From assembly GCA_945875845.1 (NCBI GenBank), contig CAMCMB010000007.1, forward strand, positions 62,001 through 126,000: DNA of 64,000 nt. The letters run 5' to 3'. The translations under genes were made by a program, and so were the position numbers. Source of the DNA: Pirellula staleyi DSM 6068. GTDB lineage: Bacteria > Planctomycetota > Planctomycetia > Pirellulales > Pirellulaceae. The notes beneath the pieces are model-generated. The model ran no database searches. It saw nothing but the letters and a program-made list of their open reading frames with translations, and had not been told where the DNA came from. Shown in pieces: positions 36,173 to 45,970 of this stretch; positions within the stretch are counted from its first letter, which is position 1, and every line of letters starts with the position of its first letter.

Positions 36173-36562
36173 TTAATATCCCGCTAGTTTTCTGGCTTGT
36201 CTCTCAAAGTCGTTGTCCAAATAAGCATCCTTGCCGTGAAGCCAATGCCACAAGCTATTGATCGCGTACGCTGGCAAAAACAAAGGTCCCCACCACACGT
36301 ATTGGCGCACATGGATCCACTCATGCTCAAACGTCTCGTCGAATCGCTTTCGGTCGATGGCTAATATCGCATGCCCAAACGTCATCGCGGCCGCGCCTCC
36401 CTGTATGGGTACTCGACTCAATATTCTTTGGATTCCAGGGCCGTAGATCCCAATCGTACCGCGTCGAAAAACAACCGTTCGTTCTCCAAGGAACGGCAAA
36501 AACCCAATTGCGCTGCCGATTAAGGTGCACGGCAGCGGCCACAAATAAATAAGGAATCGCAT
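36173..36562 (-). CDS. Membrane protein with HEXXH motif
   Basis: A 129-residue protein. The ATG at 36562 overlaps the stop of the upstream ligase gene as TAATG. N-terminal hydrophobic segment (FLIYLWPLPCTLIGSAIGFLP), then MTFGHAILAIDRKRFDETFE, HEWIHVRQYVWWGPLFLPAY and a C-terminal DNDFERQARK. HEWIH fits the zinc-protease HEXXH pattern; FERQA could supply a third ligand. It resembles a widespread uncharacterised family. Coupling to the OleC-like gene suggests a lipid-related role, which is inference. Confidence 0.72.
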   Translation of the reverse strand: MRFLIYLWPLPCTLIGSAIGFLPFLGERTVVFRRGTIGIYGPGIQRILSRVPIQGGAAAMTFGHAILAIDRKRFDETFEHEWIHVRQYVWWGPLFLPAYAINSLWHWLHGKDAYLDNDFERQARKLAGY

Positions 36563-38226
36563 TATCGTGAATAGCGTTGATTGGCCCACACCGTCAGTTT
36601 CTCGCGGAAAATTTTGGAGTTATGCCGAATATCGGTTGGAAGCTTTTTGGGATAAACGACGATGCGATCGATGTTCTGACCTCGCGGATTCGCGGCGAGT
36701 AACTTGAGCACTTCCTCCACCAGTTGCTTGTGACTGCACGTTACCTTGTTCAAGCGGCGAGGCCAAGGCTCAACGATCACCATGGGTGTTTGGTCCGTTC
36801 GCGGGCCAAAACCAATCAAGGCAGACCGATACACGGCTGGGTGCGTGTTGACGATCGCCTCGATCGATTCGGTGTGCAAGATACCCGAAGCCGTGATCAA
36901 GCGATGGGTCTTGCGACCGCAAAACCAAAACCGGTCTTGTTCATCCAAATAACCGACATCTCCCATGCGATGCCAAACAACATCTCCCTCTTGAACCTTG
37001 TGAATGGCATTTTGGTCGCATCGCGTCACATACTCGCGAGAAACGACAGATCCACTCACTATCAGTTCGCCAATCGAACCCGTTGGCAAAACGTTCGCTT
37101 CCTGCAACTGAGAGATGGGATGCTCTGAGATTTCAATCACTCGCCACTGGATACCCGAAAAGCGATTCCCGACACAAGTTCCCGCGCCCTGTGATGTTGC
37201 GAGTGAGGTCTCGTGGAGAACCGTTCGCGACTCAATCGAAGCGATCGGCAATGCCTCGGTTGCTCCGTAAGGTGTGTGCATGCAACCGTCGGGATGCATG
37301 GAATCCCGCATTTGTTTGAGAACCCTCGGAGGTACGGGAGCACCGGCCGAAAGTACCAATCGCAAAGATGGAACCTTTCGTCCCGATTCTTGACAAAAGC
37401 TACCCACCTTGGTCCAAAGCGCGGGCGATCCGAACGATTGATTGATTTGCCACTGATCGATGGCATCGAGCAACCGAACAGGATCTACGTCGGCTGGTCG
37501 AATGGGATTCATGTCGGGCAAAACCGTTGTTGTTCCCATGACTGCGTTAAACAGTCCAAACAATGGGAAGCAACTTAAGTCGATACCGCCTGGTTGGATC
37601 CTGTAGTGTTCGGCCACTTGATCGATTTGAGCGTTGAACGTGCGATGCGTGTAGAGCACTCCCTTGGGTGGTCCCGTGCTGCCGGTCGTGAAAATGATGG
37701 CAGCTGGATCATCCAACTCGGTTTTGGGGAGGCGGAATTCGCTGGGAGACATTTTTTCAAGCTGAACCAACGTGGGCGAAGGCATGCCGATCCATCTGCG
37801 TCCGGCCGTAACATTGAGCTTTGCGTTCGGGAACTTGGATGCAGAGCACTTCAAAATCGCATGTGCCAATGGGATTGCAATGAACCCATCGGGTTGAGTT
37901 GCAGCTAGGCAGTCAATCAGATTTTTGCGACCCATGCCTGGATCGATCAGGACGAGCGTGGCTCCGGACTTGAGAACGGCGAAGACCAACGCTATGAAGT
38001 CCTCACCGAACCTTACTAGCAATCCAATGCGTTTACCTGGTCCGATACCCATGCTTTGCAAGCCGGCTGCGATCGAAGAGGAACGTCGATCTAAATCCCC
38101 CATAGAAATCGTCTCGTACGAACGATGGTCGCGTTGCCGATGCGAGCCAAGCGGGGTTGCAATCGCACAGCGATCCGGAGCCAAAGTCGCTTGACTCGTC
38201 AGTCTTGCTCCAACGTTTGCGCTCAT
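36562..38226 (-). CDS. OleC-like AMP-forming ligase (fatty acid CoA ligase family)
   Basis: A 554-residue adenylate-forming enzyme. The ATP/AMP motif is FTTGSTGPPKGVLYTH (about 179-194), later YGATEA, GDVGYLDEQDRFWFCGRK and a C-terminal lysine region HNSKIFREKL. The stretch GATLVLIDPGMGRKNLIDCL with PDGFIAIPLAH is characteristic of OleC, which makes a beta-lactone from a beta-hydroxy acid in long-chain olefin synthesis. OleA, OleB and OleD are not in the window, so the pathway is incomplete here and another acyl-activating role is possible. Followed by the overlapping HEXXH membrane-protein gene. Confidence 0.8.
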   Translation of the reverse strand: MSANVGARLTSQATLAPDRCAIATPLGSHRQRDHRSYETISMGDLDRRSSSIAAGLQSMGIGPGKRIGLLVRFGEDFIALVFAVLKSGATLVLIDPGMGRKNLIDCLAATQPDGFIAIPLAHAILKCSASKFPNAKLNVTAGRRWIGMPSPTLVQLEKMSPSEFRLPKTELDDPAAIIFTTGSTGPPKGVLYTHRTFNAQIDQVAEHYRIQPGGIDLSCFPLFGLFNAVMGTTTVLPDMNPIRPADVDPVRLLDAIDQWQINQSFGSPALWTKVGSFCQESGRKVPSLRLVLSAGAPVPPRVLKQMRDSMHPDGCMHTPYGATEALPIASIESRTVLHETSLATSQGAGTCVGNRFSGIQWRVIEISEHPISQLQEANVLPTGSIGELIVSGSVVSREYVTRCDQNAIHKVQEGDVVWHRMGDVGYLDEQDRFWFCGRKTHRLITASGILHTESIEAIVNTHPAVYRSALIGFGPRTDQTPMVIVEPWPRRLNKVTCSHKQLVEEVLKLLAANPRGQNIDRIVVYPKKLPTDIRHNSKIFREKLTVWANQRYSR

Positions 38227-38265
38227 ATTTATCTGGTGATCCGGCTCGAGTTTTTGCTTGTTTTT

Positions 38266-38940
38266 TTACTTAATCTGAATCGAGATTTCTTGCATGTCGA
38301 GGGGACGCAGTGTTTCTTTGTCGAAAGCAATCGACAGCGAGGTCTCCTTAAACTTAGGTGGCCCAAAGCCTCGTTTTGGATTTTGCGAAAAACCATAGAG
38401 CTCCGTCGGAATACCAAAGGAGTTCTTATCCAATTTCGAATTTTCGTTCTCGTCGTGATAGGCACTGATGGAGATGTTGAATTCGAGCGAGTCAGTGTCT
38501 AGGCGTTGCGCAAGGGGTAAATCGAGATTCACATTCCACTCTGCTTGGGAATCGATGATTTCTAGCGAGGCTTTTGCCAAAGCATGTTCTGGGTCGTTGA
38601 AATGAACAGCACTGCCGTACAACGCGACTCGGCAGGCGCCTGTATCCTTTTTGAATCCAGTAATGCGAACTCGCATTGCGAGCGAGCAACTGTCGACACG
38701 TTTGGACTCCGCCTCGCGCTCCGATGGCGACTCCACTGGGAGGCTTGCGGGGTCTGCATTTTGAACAGTCGATGCCGTCGAAGGATTCGACGGCATGTTG
38801 CGAGGCGAATCGCATCCGAGCGGTTGCATGAGCCAAAAGAGCACGATCGCGAAATGGGCAATCGATTTGGGTAGAGATGAGGTTGCGAAAGGAGTGGATG
38901 GGGACTGAGGGGTTCGCTCGCTACACATGAACAAAAACAT
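38266..38940 (-). CDS. DUF2141-like predicted lipoprotein
   Basis: A 224-residue protein. A hydrophobic segment ending in FWLMQPLGC looks like a lipobox at about residue 43. The C-terminal domain has the DUF2141 pattern: RVRITGFKKDTGACRVALYG, SAYHDENENSKLDKNSFGIP and YGFSQNPKRGFGPPKFKE. The aspartate/asparagine-rich DENENSKLDKN suggests calcium binding. Function unknown. It ends 39 bases before the ligase gene starts on the same strand and its start abuts the stop of the VWA gene. Confidence 0.8.
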   Translation of the reverse strand: MFLFMCSERTPQSPSTPFATSSLPKSIAHFAIVLFWLMQPLGCDSPRNMPSNPSTASTVQNADPASLPVESPSEREAESKRVDSCSLAMRVRITGFKKDTGACRVALYGSAVHFNDPEHALAKASLEIIDSQAEWNVNLDLPLAQRLDTDSLEFNISISAYHDENENSKLDKNSFGIPTELYGFSQNPKRGFGPPKFKETSLSIAFDKETLRPLDMQEISIQIK

Positions 38941-40953
38941 TCAAATAAAGACACGGCGATTAAAGACGATCCATTCGACAACCAGCAAAGCTAAACCCAG
39001 CAGTAGAATCCATCGCCATATTTCTTGGCGGGCCTGAACCAAGGCGCCTGAGGCAGCAACCTTTTCAAAACCCATTTTTACGGAGTCTGCTACCGCCAAA
39101 TTGCTCTCCCTGGTTGAAAACAAATTGACGCAAAACGTCTCGACGGGTCGCTCGAATCCCTCTGCAAAAACTTGGTACGTTCCCGGAACATCGGTTCCTG
39201 TAAAGTTGTAGCGACTCTCGTCGCCTCGCTTCAGTTCTGTCTTCTCACCATTCGGTGCAATCACCTGAAAGTTTTGGAATCGGTTCGAAAGCAGCAAACC
39301 TATTGGCCAGCCAGGTTGGACTGTCGGCGCCGAAGATTCCGTGATGCCACCCCCCAAGTACTCGACAGCAGAATAGACAAAGACAGGGAAGCTCCGTTTG
39401 ATACCCCAGTCGGTGTTGATCGAGGAACCCTCGCTGGTAGCTTGCACGATCGAAAAGCCCAAAACGGCATCCTGAAAGGGTCCGCGAGGTGCAACGCTCA
39501 AAATCGGGCCAATGTCCGCTGACATCAAGACAACGCCGGATTCAGGTGGAGTCACCGTCCTGGCTTCCACAATACTGACCGCTCCCATTTCCAAATATTG
39601 CGTGATCGTGTTCGACCTGTTGACGTCAAGCACCACCACGGGTCCTTCCAGTTGGCCGAATCGCCATTGATTTTTGTCGGTTGCATCTCCAGGACTGGTA
39701 GCTGGGGCAGCAGGAAACGGAGGGATACTGCCGATGAACATCGTATTGCTGGCTGGCATTTCCTTGGGTGTGCATTGATCAAATAGGATCAGATCGAAAG
39801 TGGCGTCTGCCGTCGCGGTTAGGTATGCGGGAGCCGTCATGAACGAGGGCGGTTCGATACGGACGGTTGCGACCAGTTGAACGCGAGGCGTTTGCAGGGC
39901 TGTTTCCAGAGCGTTGTTGCCTGGCGTGATGAGCAGTACATTGATGGGTCGTGCCGGGCGTATGGCTGCGTATGCGGTATTGTCAACGGCAAGGCTATCT
40001 GGGTAGTCGAGCTGAAGTTTGAGTTGACCTTGCTCCACCTCGCTCAATTCAAACAAAAGCCCCGATTCTTGTCCCGCCGCAATGCTTCCCGTGGAGGCGT
40101 CCAGAAGTTGTCCATCCAGTTCGAGCGACGCGCTAAACTCCACCGTTTCGTCGCTGCTGTTCACGATGCGAGCAAAGGCCTCCAGTTGTCCGTTTTTATC
40201 GTCATTGCGTTGAACGGCGAAACTGACGATGCCAAGGTTGGCAGCCTTGGGTTCGCCAATGGGTAGATACTCGAGCTTCAGTTTGCCCAGGTCAAAATCA
40301 CCTAGGTCGCCAAAGGCCCCGTCGCTGAGCAAGTAGACGGTCGCCGGAATGGCTTCCGCGACCATGATATCGTTCAAATTATCAAAGCTAGAGCGGCCCG
40401 GGTTGGCGAGTCCAGCGGCCGCCCTCAATGCTTCGCCGACATCGGTCGCATGGGACGTTGGCTCAATGGAGTTGACCGCGCTGAGCAATCGGTTGCGATC
40501 GTTGGTAAAACCTTGTCGAACATCCGCTCGATCGGAAAACGCAATGACCATTCCGACATCATCGCCCTGCGTGTCCGAGAGAAGCTCTTTCACTTTTTTC
40601 TTGGCCATTTCAAGTCGGGAGGGTTGGACATCCGTCGCTTGCATACTTGCCGAATTGTCGATGATGTAGATGCGTCGTTCACCGACACGGTTTTGGCCGC
40701 TCCAACCTGGTCGCAAGCAAGCCAAAGCAATGAGCGCCAGGAACAGCAATTGCAAATAGAGAAGCAAGTTTTTTCGAAGGCGTTGCCAAAGACTATTGAC
40801 GTGAATGTCTTCCATCGCCATCTTCCAAAGAAGCGTGCTGGGAACTGCGAGTTCGCGGCGTTTCAGCTTGAGAAAGTAAAGGCTTAGAACGGCAGGTGGA
40901 ATGGCCATCATGAGCAGCCATTGCATAGGGCTCAACGCGCTGATCCAATTCAT
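38941..40953 (-). CDS. BatA-type membrane protein with VWA domain
   Basis: A 670-residue protein. N-terminal aerotolerance-regulator (BatA) region with membrane segments at about 9-28 and 62-80 and the motif LKLKRRELAVPSTLLWK, then a von Willebrand A domain with its metal site starting DNSASM (99-104) and TDVGEALRAAAG. A long beta-rich extracytoplasmic part follows, with a last membrane segment near 648-666. Such proteins work with MoxR ATPases and DUF58 proteins, perhaps as chaperones; the DUF58 gene overlaps it by ATGA, but no moxR is in the window. Confidence 0.88.
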   Translation of the reverse strand: MNWISALSPMQWLLMMAIPPAVLSLYFLKLKRRELAVPSTLLWKMAMEDIHVNSLWQRLRKNLLLYLQLLFLALIALACLRPGWSGQNRVGERRIYIIDNSASMQATDVQPSRLEMAKKKVKELLSDTQGDDVGMVIAFSDRADVRQGFTNDRNRLLSAVNSIEPTSHATDVGEALRAAAGLANPGRSSFDNLNDIMVAEAIPATVYLLSDGAFGDLGDFDLGKLKLEYLPIGEPKAANLGIVSFAVQRNDDKNGQLEAFARIVNSSDETVEFSASLELDGQLLDASTGSIAAGQESGLLFELSEVEQGQLKLQLDYPDSLAVDNTAYAAIRPARPINVLLITPGNNALETALQTPRVQLVATVRIEPPSFMTAPAYLTATADATFDLILFDQCTPKEMPASNTMFIGSIPPFPAAPATSPGDATDKNQWRFGQLEGPVVVLDVNRSNTITQYLEMGAVSIVEARTVTPPESGVVLMSADIGPILSVAPRGPFQDAVLGFSIVQATSEGSSINTDWGIKRSFPVFVYSAVEYLGGGITESSAPTVQPGWPIGLLLSNRFQNFQVIAPNGEKTELKRGDESRYNFTGTDVPGTYQVFAEGFERPVETFCVNLFSTRESNLAVADSVKMGFEKVAASGALVQARQEIWRWILLLGLALLVVEWIVFNRRVFI

Positions 40954-41861
40954 CGCACAAGCCCTCGACTACGCAAATACTCGTTGACCAAGATGTCCGC
41001 GGCTTGATCGCTCCTGGCTGGAACGTAGGCGATGGCTCGCTTGTTGCAAAACGTTTTCGCGGTCTCGATGAAGCCAGCTAACGTTTGTTGGTACCGATTC
41101 AATAGGGATGCAGAGATAGATACTTCGCGGCGATCACCGTCTTCACAGTCCACCAGTTTCAAATCGCCTTGAACGGACGGAGAGAGCTCTTCGGGGCTGA
41201 GCAGATGAATCAAGAAAACATCCATTTCGCGGGCGACCAGCATACGCATAGCGGATTCATATCCGGACTTGTTCATTAAATCGGATATGACAACAACAAT
41301 TCCTTTTCCGGTGTTCTTTAAACAGAATCGCTTGATCGATTCCTCCATGGTCGGCGACTGTTCAGCGCATGGCAGCGCCTCAAGGTGGCTTAGAAGTCGG
41401 TATGCGGAGGATTTTCCTCGCATGACTACCGGACTGCCGGAAGTCGCAAAACTGGAAACGGAGACGCGATCGCCACGGCAAAGACCAATGTAGGCAAGAC
41501 TGGCGGCGATTTGCTTGGCCACAAACAACTTGGTCGGGTCGCCGAAATCCATCGAAGCGGAATCGTCGATGATCGTAAAAAAATGGAGGTCTTCTTCCTC
41601 GAGAAAGATCTTCAGATAGAGTCGATCCATCCGAGCGAACAGGTTCCAATCGATGAAACGCAAATCGTCGCCGGACACATAATTGCGAAAGTCAGCAAAC
41701 TCAACGCTCTGCCCTTTTCGCTTGCTGCGTCGCTCCCCCTTCATGCGGCCGCGAAAGATCTTGCGGCTCACCAATTCCATGCGTTCCAACTTGCTCATCA
41801 TCTCGCCCGTGAGGAGCTTAGAGGAGAGCTTGGCGGATCTGGTCAGGGAACTTTCAGCCAT
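40950..41861 (-). CDS. DUF58 domain protein
   Basis: A 303-residue protein from the ATG at 41861 (an ATG at 41912 is also in frame). DUF58 marks are GRMKGERRSKRKGQSVEFADFRNY and GDDLRFIDWNLFARMDRLYLKIF, followed by a VWA-like fold with IIDDSASMDFGD and VVVISDLMNKSGY. These are adaptor proteins that usually sit in moxR-DUF58-BatA operons. It is coupled by ATGA to the BatA-type gene and is divergent from clpB. Confidence 0.88.
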   Translation of the reverse strand: MAESSLTRSAKLSSKLLTGEMMSKLERMELVSRKIFRGRMKGERRSKRKGQSVEFADFRNYVSGDDLRFIDWNLFARMDRLYLKIFLEEEDLHFFTIIDDSASMDFGDPTKLFVAKQIAASLAYIGLCRGDRVSVSSFATSGSPVVMRGKSSAYRLLSHLEALPCAEQSPTMEESIKRFCLKNTGKGIVVVISDLMNKSGYESAMRMLVAREMDVFLIHLLSPEELSPSVQGDLKLVDCEDGDRREVSISASLLNRYQQTLAGFIETAKTFCNKRAIAYVPARSDQAADILVNEYLRSRGLVR

Positions 41862-42053
41862 GGAGTGCACAAAGGTTAAGGTTTTTGGAAGCTTCGGACA
41901 CAATTCTAGCAAAAAATGACCCAGTTCGCACTATCCAACATGTGCCTACACGTCGCGCACTGCGTTAAACGGCCATGGCTAGGCGTTTGGCGCACCATTT
42001 GCAACCTTCTGTTTTTCCGTTTTTCAACTGCCAATTCGACCCTGGAGATACCG

Positions 42054-44693
42054 ATGTCTTTTCGCATGGATAAACTGACAATTAAAGGGCAGGAATCGAT
42101 CGTGGAAGCTCAATCGATGGCTTCCGCTGCCGGTAATCCAGAAATCGAAGGATTGCACGTCTTTGCCGCATTGCTCAAGGATAACGAGGGGGTCGTCGTG
42201 CCTCTGCTTAAGAAAATCGGAGCACCGCTCGACAAACTCCAGTCCACCACCATCGCCGAGCTGAAGAGACTGCCTCGAAGCACCGGCGGTCGTCAGCCGA
42301 CGATTAGCCCAACGCTGCAAAAAGCACTTGAGGCAGCTGCATCCGCTGCGGAGGCGATGAAGGATGAATTTGTTAGCACAGAGCATTTGCTCTTGGGGCT
42401 ATGCAGGACGGAAAACAAAGCCAGCGGATTGTTGAAGCTCCTGGGGGTTGCAGAAGCCGATATCCTGACCGCCTTGCAAAGTGTTCGAGGTAGCGCTCGG
42501 GTCACCGATCAAAACCCAGAAGGGAAATTTCAAGCTCTTGAAAAGTATGGTATCGACCTTGTTGCCCTCGCAACGAAGAACAAGCTCGACCCGGTCATTG
42601 GGCGCGACAACGAAATCCGACGCGTCATTCAAGTTCTCTCTCGACGCACGAAGAATAACCCCGTCCTCATCGGCGAGCCCGGAGTTGGAAAAACCGCAAT
42701 CGCCGAAGGACTAGCCCAGCGTATTGTCCAAGGGGATGTTCCACAGACGTTGAAGAACCGGCGTGTCATTTCGCTTGATATGGGTGCTCTCATCGCGGGT
42801 ACCAAATTTCGCGGCGAGTTCGAGGAGCGGCTTAAAGCGGTCATTCGCGAAGTCAAAGATGCTGAGGGAGAAGTCATCCTCTTTATCGATGAGTTGCACA
42901 CCGTCATCGGCGCTGGAGCGGCCGAAGGTTCGAGCGATGCAGCCAATTTGCTTAAGCCCGAGCTTGCTCGCGGGCAGTTGCGATGCGTGGGCGCCACCAC
43001 CCTCAATGAATACCGTAAACACATCGAAAAAGATGCTGCACTCGAACGTCGCTTTCAACCGGTCTACGTAGGCGAGCCGAGCGTCGAAGATACGATCACG
43101 ATTCTGCGAGGTCTCAAGGCGCGTTACGAGGCCCACCACGGGGTCAAGATCCGAGATGCGGCCCTCGTGGAAGCAGCCAAGCTGTCGAATCGCTACATCA
43201 CTGAGCGATTCCTCCCGGATAAAGCGATCGATTTGGTCGACGAAGCATCTGCCCGCATTGCCATGGAACGCGATAGCGTCCCTACCGAAATCGATACGCT
43301 GCAACGCCGCTTGCGGCAATTGGAACTCGCTCAACGCCAGCTCAATGACGAATCCGATGATTCTACGGAAGACGCGTTGGAGGACGTTGAACAAGAAATG
43401 GCAAAGATCCAACGAGAGCTAGCAAGTCTTCGTGAGCAGTGGGAGTCGGAAAAACTCGGGCTATCCGGTGTCGGCTCTGTTCGCCGTTCACTTGAGAAAG
43501 CCGAAGGAGAATTTCGTCGGCTCGATTCACTCATCAAGGAGCAACAATCCACGGGTGCAGGCGTCAAGGAATCCGATTACCAAAAACTTTTTGAACTCGA
43601 TCAACAGCAACGCAAGCTTCGCGAGCAAATCGAAACCGAAGAAGAGGTTGAGACGAAGTCGAGTACGGAACCCGGCAAGACGCGACTGCTCCGAACAGAG
43701 GTGACCGCAGATGAGATCGCGACCGTTGTGAGTTCCTGGACGGGGGTTCCCGTGAATCGGATGCTGGAAACCGAACGAGCGAAGTTGTTGGTGATGGAAG
43801 AACGTTTGCATCAGCGAGTCATCGGCCAAAACAAAGCGGTCGAAGCGATCAGCAATGCGGTGCGTAGAAGTCGCAGCGGAATGCAAGATCGCCATCGACC
43901 GATCGGATCCTTCTTGTTCTTGGGGCCGACGGGAGTGGGTAAGACCGAACTTTGCAAAGCCCTCGCGGAGGTCTTGTTTGACGACGACACATCGATGGTC
44001 CGAATCGACATGAGCGAGTTTGGCGAAAAGCACAACGTGAGCCGATTGGTCGGGGCACCTCCCGGCTACGTCGGATACGAAGAAGGGGGCCAATTGACCG
44101 AAGCGGTTCGACGTCGACCCTACAGCGTTATCTTGCTGGATGAAATTGAAAAGGCCCACACGGATGTCTTCAACATCCTTTTGCAAGTGCTCGACGATGG
44201 TCGACTGACGGATGGCCAAAACCGAACGGTCGATTTTACGAACACAGTGGTCGTCATGACCAGCAACATCGGTAGTAAAATGATCCAACGCGTCGCAGAC
44301 GAGGGTGGGTCCGAAGACGATATGGAGCAAGCGGTTCAAGAATCGCTCAAGCTAAAATTCTTGCCCGAATTCCTCAATCGAATCGACGAGACGATCATCT
44401 TCGAACCACTCAAAAAAGATCAAATCCGAAAGATCGTGAGCTTGCAGGTTCGCAAACTCGAAGAAATGCTTGCCGAGAACCATTACAAACTGAACATCAC
44501 AGAAAAAGCCATCGATGCGATCAGCAACGAAGGCTACGACCCAGTTTATGGTGCTAGGCCACTCAAGAGAGTTATCCAACGTCGGCTTCAAAACAAGATC
44601 GCGTCGGAACTGCTCAAGCGCGAAGAGAACGAAGGAGGCAGTATTCATGTGGATTTTGTGGACGACGAATTCCAAATCGCCTCCCATCCCTAG
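42054..44693 (+). CDS. clpB: ATP-dependent disaggregase ClpB
   Basis: An 879-residue Hsp100 chaperone that works with DnaK to rescue aggregated proteins. The ATG at 42054 has GGAG before it and gives [16 protein letters not shown]. Order: N-terminal Clp repeats (1-150), AAA1 with Walker A GEPGVGKT (about 207-214), the long coiled-coil M domain (about 400-530) that marks ClpB rather than ClpA/C, and AAA2 with GPTGVGKTE (about 623-631) and the sensor MTSNIGS. Complete. I found no CIRCE element upstream. Confidence 0.97.
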   Translation: MSFRMDKLTIKGQESIVEAQSMASAAGNPEIEGLHVFAALLKDNEGVVVPLLKKIGAPLDKLQSTTIAELKRLPRSTGGRQPTISPTLQKALEAAASAAEAMKDEFVSTEHLLLGLCRTENKASGLLKLLGVAEADILTALQSVRGSARVTDQNPEGKFQALEKYGIDLVALATKNKLDPVIGRDNEIRRVIQVLSRRTKNNPVLIGEPGVGKTAIAEGLAQRIVQGDVPQTLKNRRVISLDMGALIAGTKFRGEFEERLKAVIREVKDAEGEVILFIDELHTVIGAGAAEGSSDAANLLKPELARGQLRCVGATTLNEYRKHIEKDAALERRFQPVYVGEPSVEDTITILRGLKARYEAHHGVKIRDAALVEAAKLSNRYITERFLPDKAIDLVDEASARIAMERDSVPTEIDTLQRRLRQLELAQRQLNDESDDSTEDALEDVEQEMAKIQRELASLREQWESEKLGLSGVGSVRRSLEKAEGEFRRLDSLIKEQQSTGAGVKESDYQKLFELDQQQRKLREQIETEEEVETKSSTEPGKTRLLRTEVTADEIATVVSSWTGVPVNRMLETERAKLLVMEERLHQRVIGQNKAVEAISNAVRRSRSGMQDRHRPIGSFLFLGPTGVGKTELCKALAEVLFDDDTSMVRIDMSEFGEKHNVSRLVGAPPGYVGYEEGGQLTEAVRRRPYSVILLDEIEKAHTDVFNILLQVLDDGRLTDGQNRTVDFTNTVVVMTSNIGSKMIQRVADEGGSEDDMEQAVQESLKLKFLPEFLNRIDETIIFEPLKKDQIRKIVSLQVRKLEEMLAENHYKLNITEKAIDAISNEGYDPVYGARPLKRVIQRRLQNKIASELLKREENEGGSIHVDFVDDEFQIASHP

Positions 44694-44718
44694 AGCAACC
44701 CCGTGAAAGGACTCGCTC

Positions 44719-44901
44719 GGGAGGGTGAGGCCTGTCCGGTGAACATGTTTTCCTCGACTTTGCCCAATCCATTCCTTGCTTGGGAGGGTGAGGCTCCTGC
44801 CGAACCATTGCGTATTAAGCTCGGCAGGAGCCTCGCCCTCCCGCTGGTTTCCAATGCATTCGCCATTGCAAAGATGTTTAGAGGGGTGGCCACGCTCTCC
44901 C
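44719..44901 (-). repeat. 183-bp palindromic repeat (full copy, inverted)
   Basis: The same 183-bp element as at 19482-19664, in the other orientation: GGGAGGGTGAGGCC at one end and GGCCACGCTCTCCC at the other, with the central hairpin at 44781-44841. It begins 26 bases after the clpB stop and lies between convergent genes, where its stems could end transcription. Confidence 0.8.
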
Positions 44902-44944
44902 ACTGAGTTCCGCTGGTTCGACATGGGGAAAGATGGATTCAGTA

Positions 44945-45970
44945 CTATCTCACCAACGACACGTTCGCATCACCGCCAACGAGCCGCTCTACTTCGGCAC
45001 GATTGATGAATGGCAAATCGCCCGGGATACTATATTTGAGTCTAGCTGTGGCTATCGCCCAGCATAGCGAACGATCGAGATCGGGCTTGTCCAGCCAAGC
45101 GGACAAAAAGCCTGCTGAGAATGCATCGCCCCCTCCAAGGCGACCGACGGGCTCGACCGGTTTGCACGCTTGGAAAAACGACTGCGTCGAATTGCTTGCC
45201 ATGGCGCCACGTTCTCCAAGCGTCATCACAGTAGGCCTACCCGCTCGCATGCTCAACAGTTGGCCCATAACCAACTCGTCGCTTTGACGGTTATCCAATC
45301 CCCAAAGATTGACCGCATCGCGGCGTGGCAGAAATACCAGATCCGCAGTCTCGAAAAGGGACTGGCTGTAAACTTGTGCTGAGGAAGCGGAGCAAAGAAG
45401 CGTTCGATGGTTCACGTCAAAGCTCACTTGCCAACCGGCCGCGCGAGCAAGTCGGACAGCATGTCCGATCAACTCCCGACCGCTATCGCTCAACCAGAGC
45501 GAGATGCCCGTGACATGAAGCCATTGCGACCTGCCTACCTCAAAGATTCCGGTCGGCAATTCGGACGGAACAAATCGCGAAAAGGCGGAGTTCGCTCGAT
45601 CGTAAATGACGTGGCTGCTGCGCGGCGGAGAGCCTGTTTCGAGGAAATACAAACCCACTCGATCTTGGTCGGTCCAAACGACGTGCTGCGTATCCACGCC
45701 CTGCGCTGCGATAGCTCTGGCAATCCGATGCCCCAAGTGGTTGTCGGTCAACCGCGAAATCCATGCCACACGCTTGCCCAATCGCGCAAGCCCAACGGCG
45801 GTATTGGATTCGCTTCCGCCCACATGCACTTGAAGCGATTCCGCTTGCTCCAATCGCAAGAAGGCGTCCGGAGTCAATCGCAGCATCGTCTCGCCAATCG
45901 TTACGACATCGTAGTCGCGCTGCACCTTGGGTTGATTTGCTGCCTCTTTCTCGCTTTCACTTGCACTCAT
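44945..45970 (-). CDS. PfkB-family sugar kinase, probably 2-keto-3-deoxygluconate kinase
   Basis: A 341-residue ribokinase-fold enzyme. The ATG at 45970 overlaps the end of the aldolase gene by 14 bases. Family motifs: VGGSESNTAVGLARLG near the N-terminus, SFDVNHRTLLC, and the catalytic GGGDAFSAGF. Neighbouring KDPG aldolase makes KDG kinase the likely role (KDG plus ATP gives KDPG), a step of Entner-Doudoroff-type sugar acid breakdown. Substrate choice by sequence alone is not certain. Confidence 0.86.
   Translation of the reverse strand: MSASESEKEAANQPKVQRDYDVVTIGETMLRLTPDAFLRLEQAESLQVHVGGSESNTAVGLARLGKRVAWISRLTDNHLGHRIARAIAAQGVDTQHVVWTDQDRVGLYFLETGSPPRSSHVIYDRANSAFSRFVPSELPTGIFEVGRSQWLHVTGISLWLSDSGRELIGHAVRLARAAGWQVSFDVNHRTLLCSASSAQVYSQSLFETADLVFLPRRDAVNLWGLDNRQSDELVMGQLLSMRAGRPTVMTLGERGAMASNSTQSFFQACKPVEPVGRLGGGDAFSAGFLSAWLDKPDLDRSLCWAIATARLKYSIPGDLPFINRAEVERLVGGDANVSLVR

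Noticed and set aside
41862-42053. CIRCE or heat-shock operator upstream of clpB
   Set aside because: I looked for TTAGCACTC/GAGTGCTAA arms and found none.
42629-43412. Minus-strand frames in AAA1 of clpB
   Set aside because: Shadows caused by codon bias of the real gene.
43527-44339. Long minus-strand frame inside clpB
   Set aside because: Shadow of the intact AAA2 domain; no family pattern.
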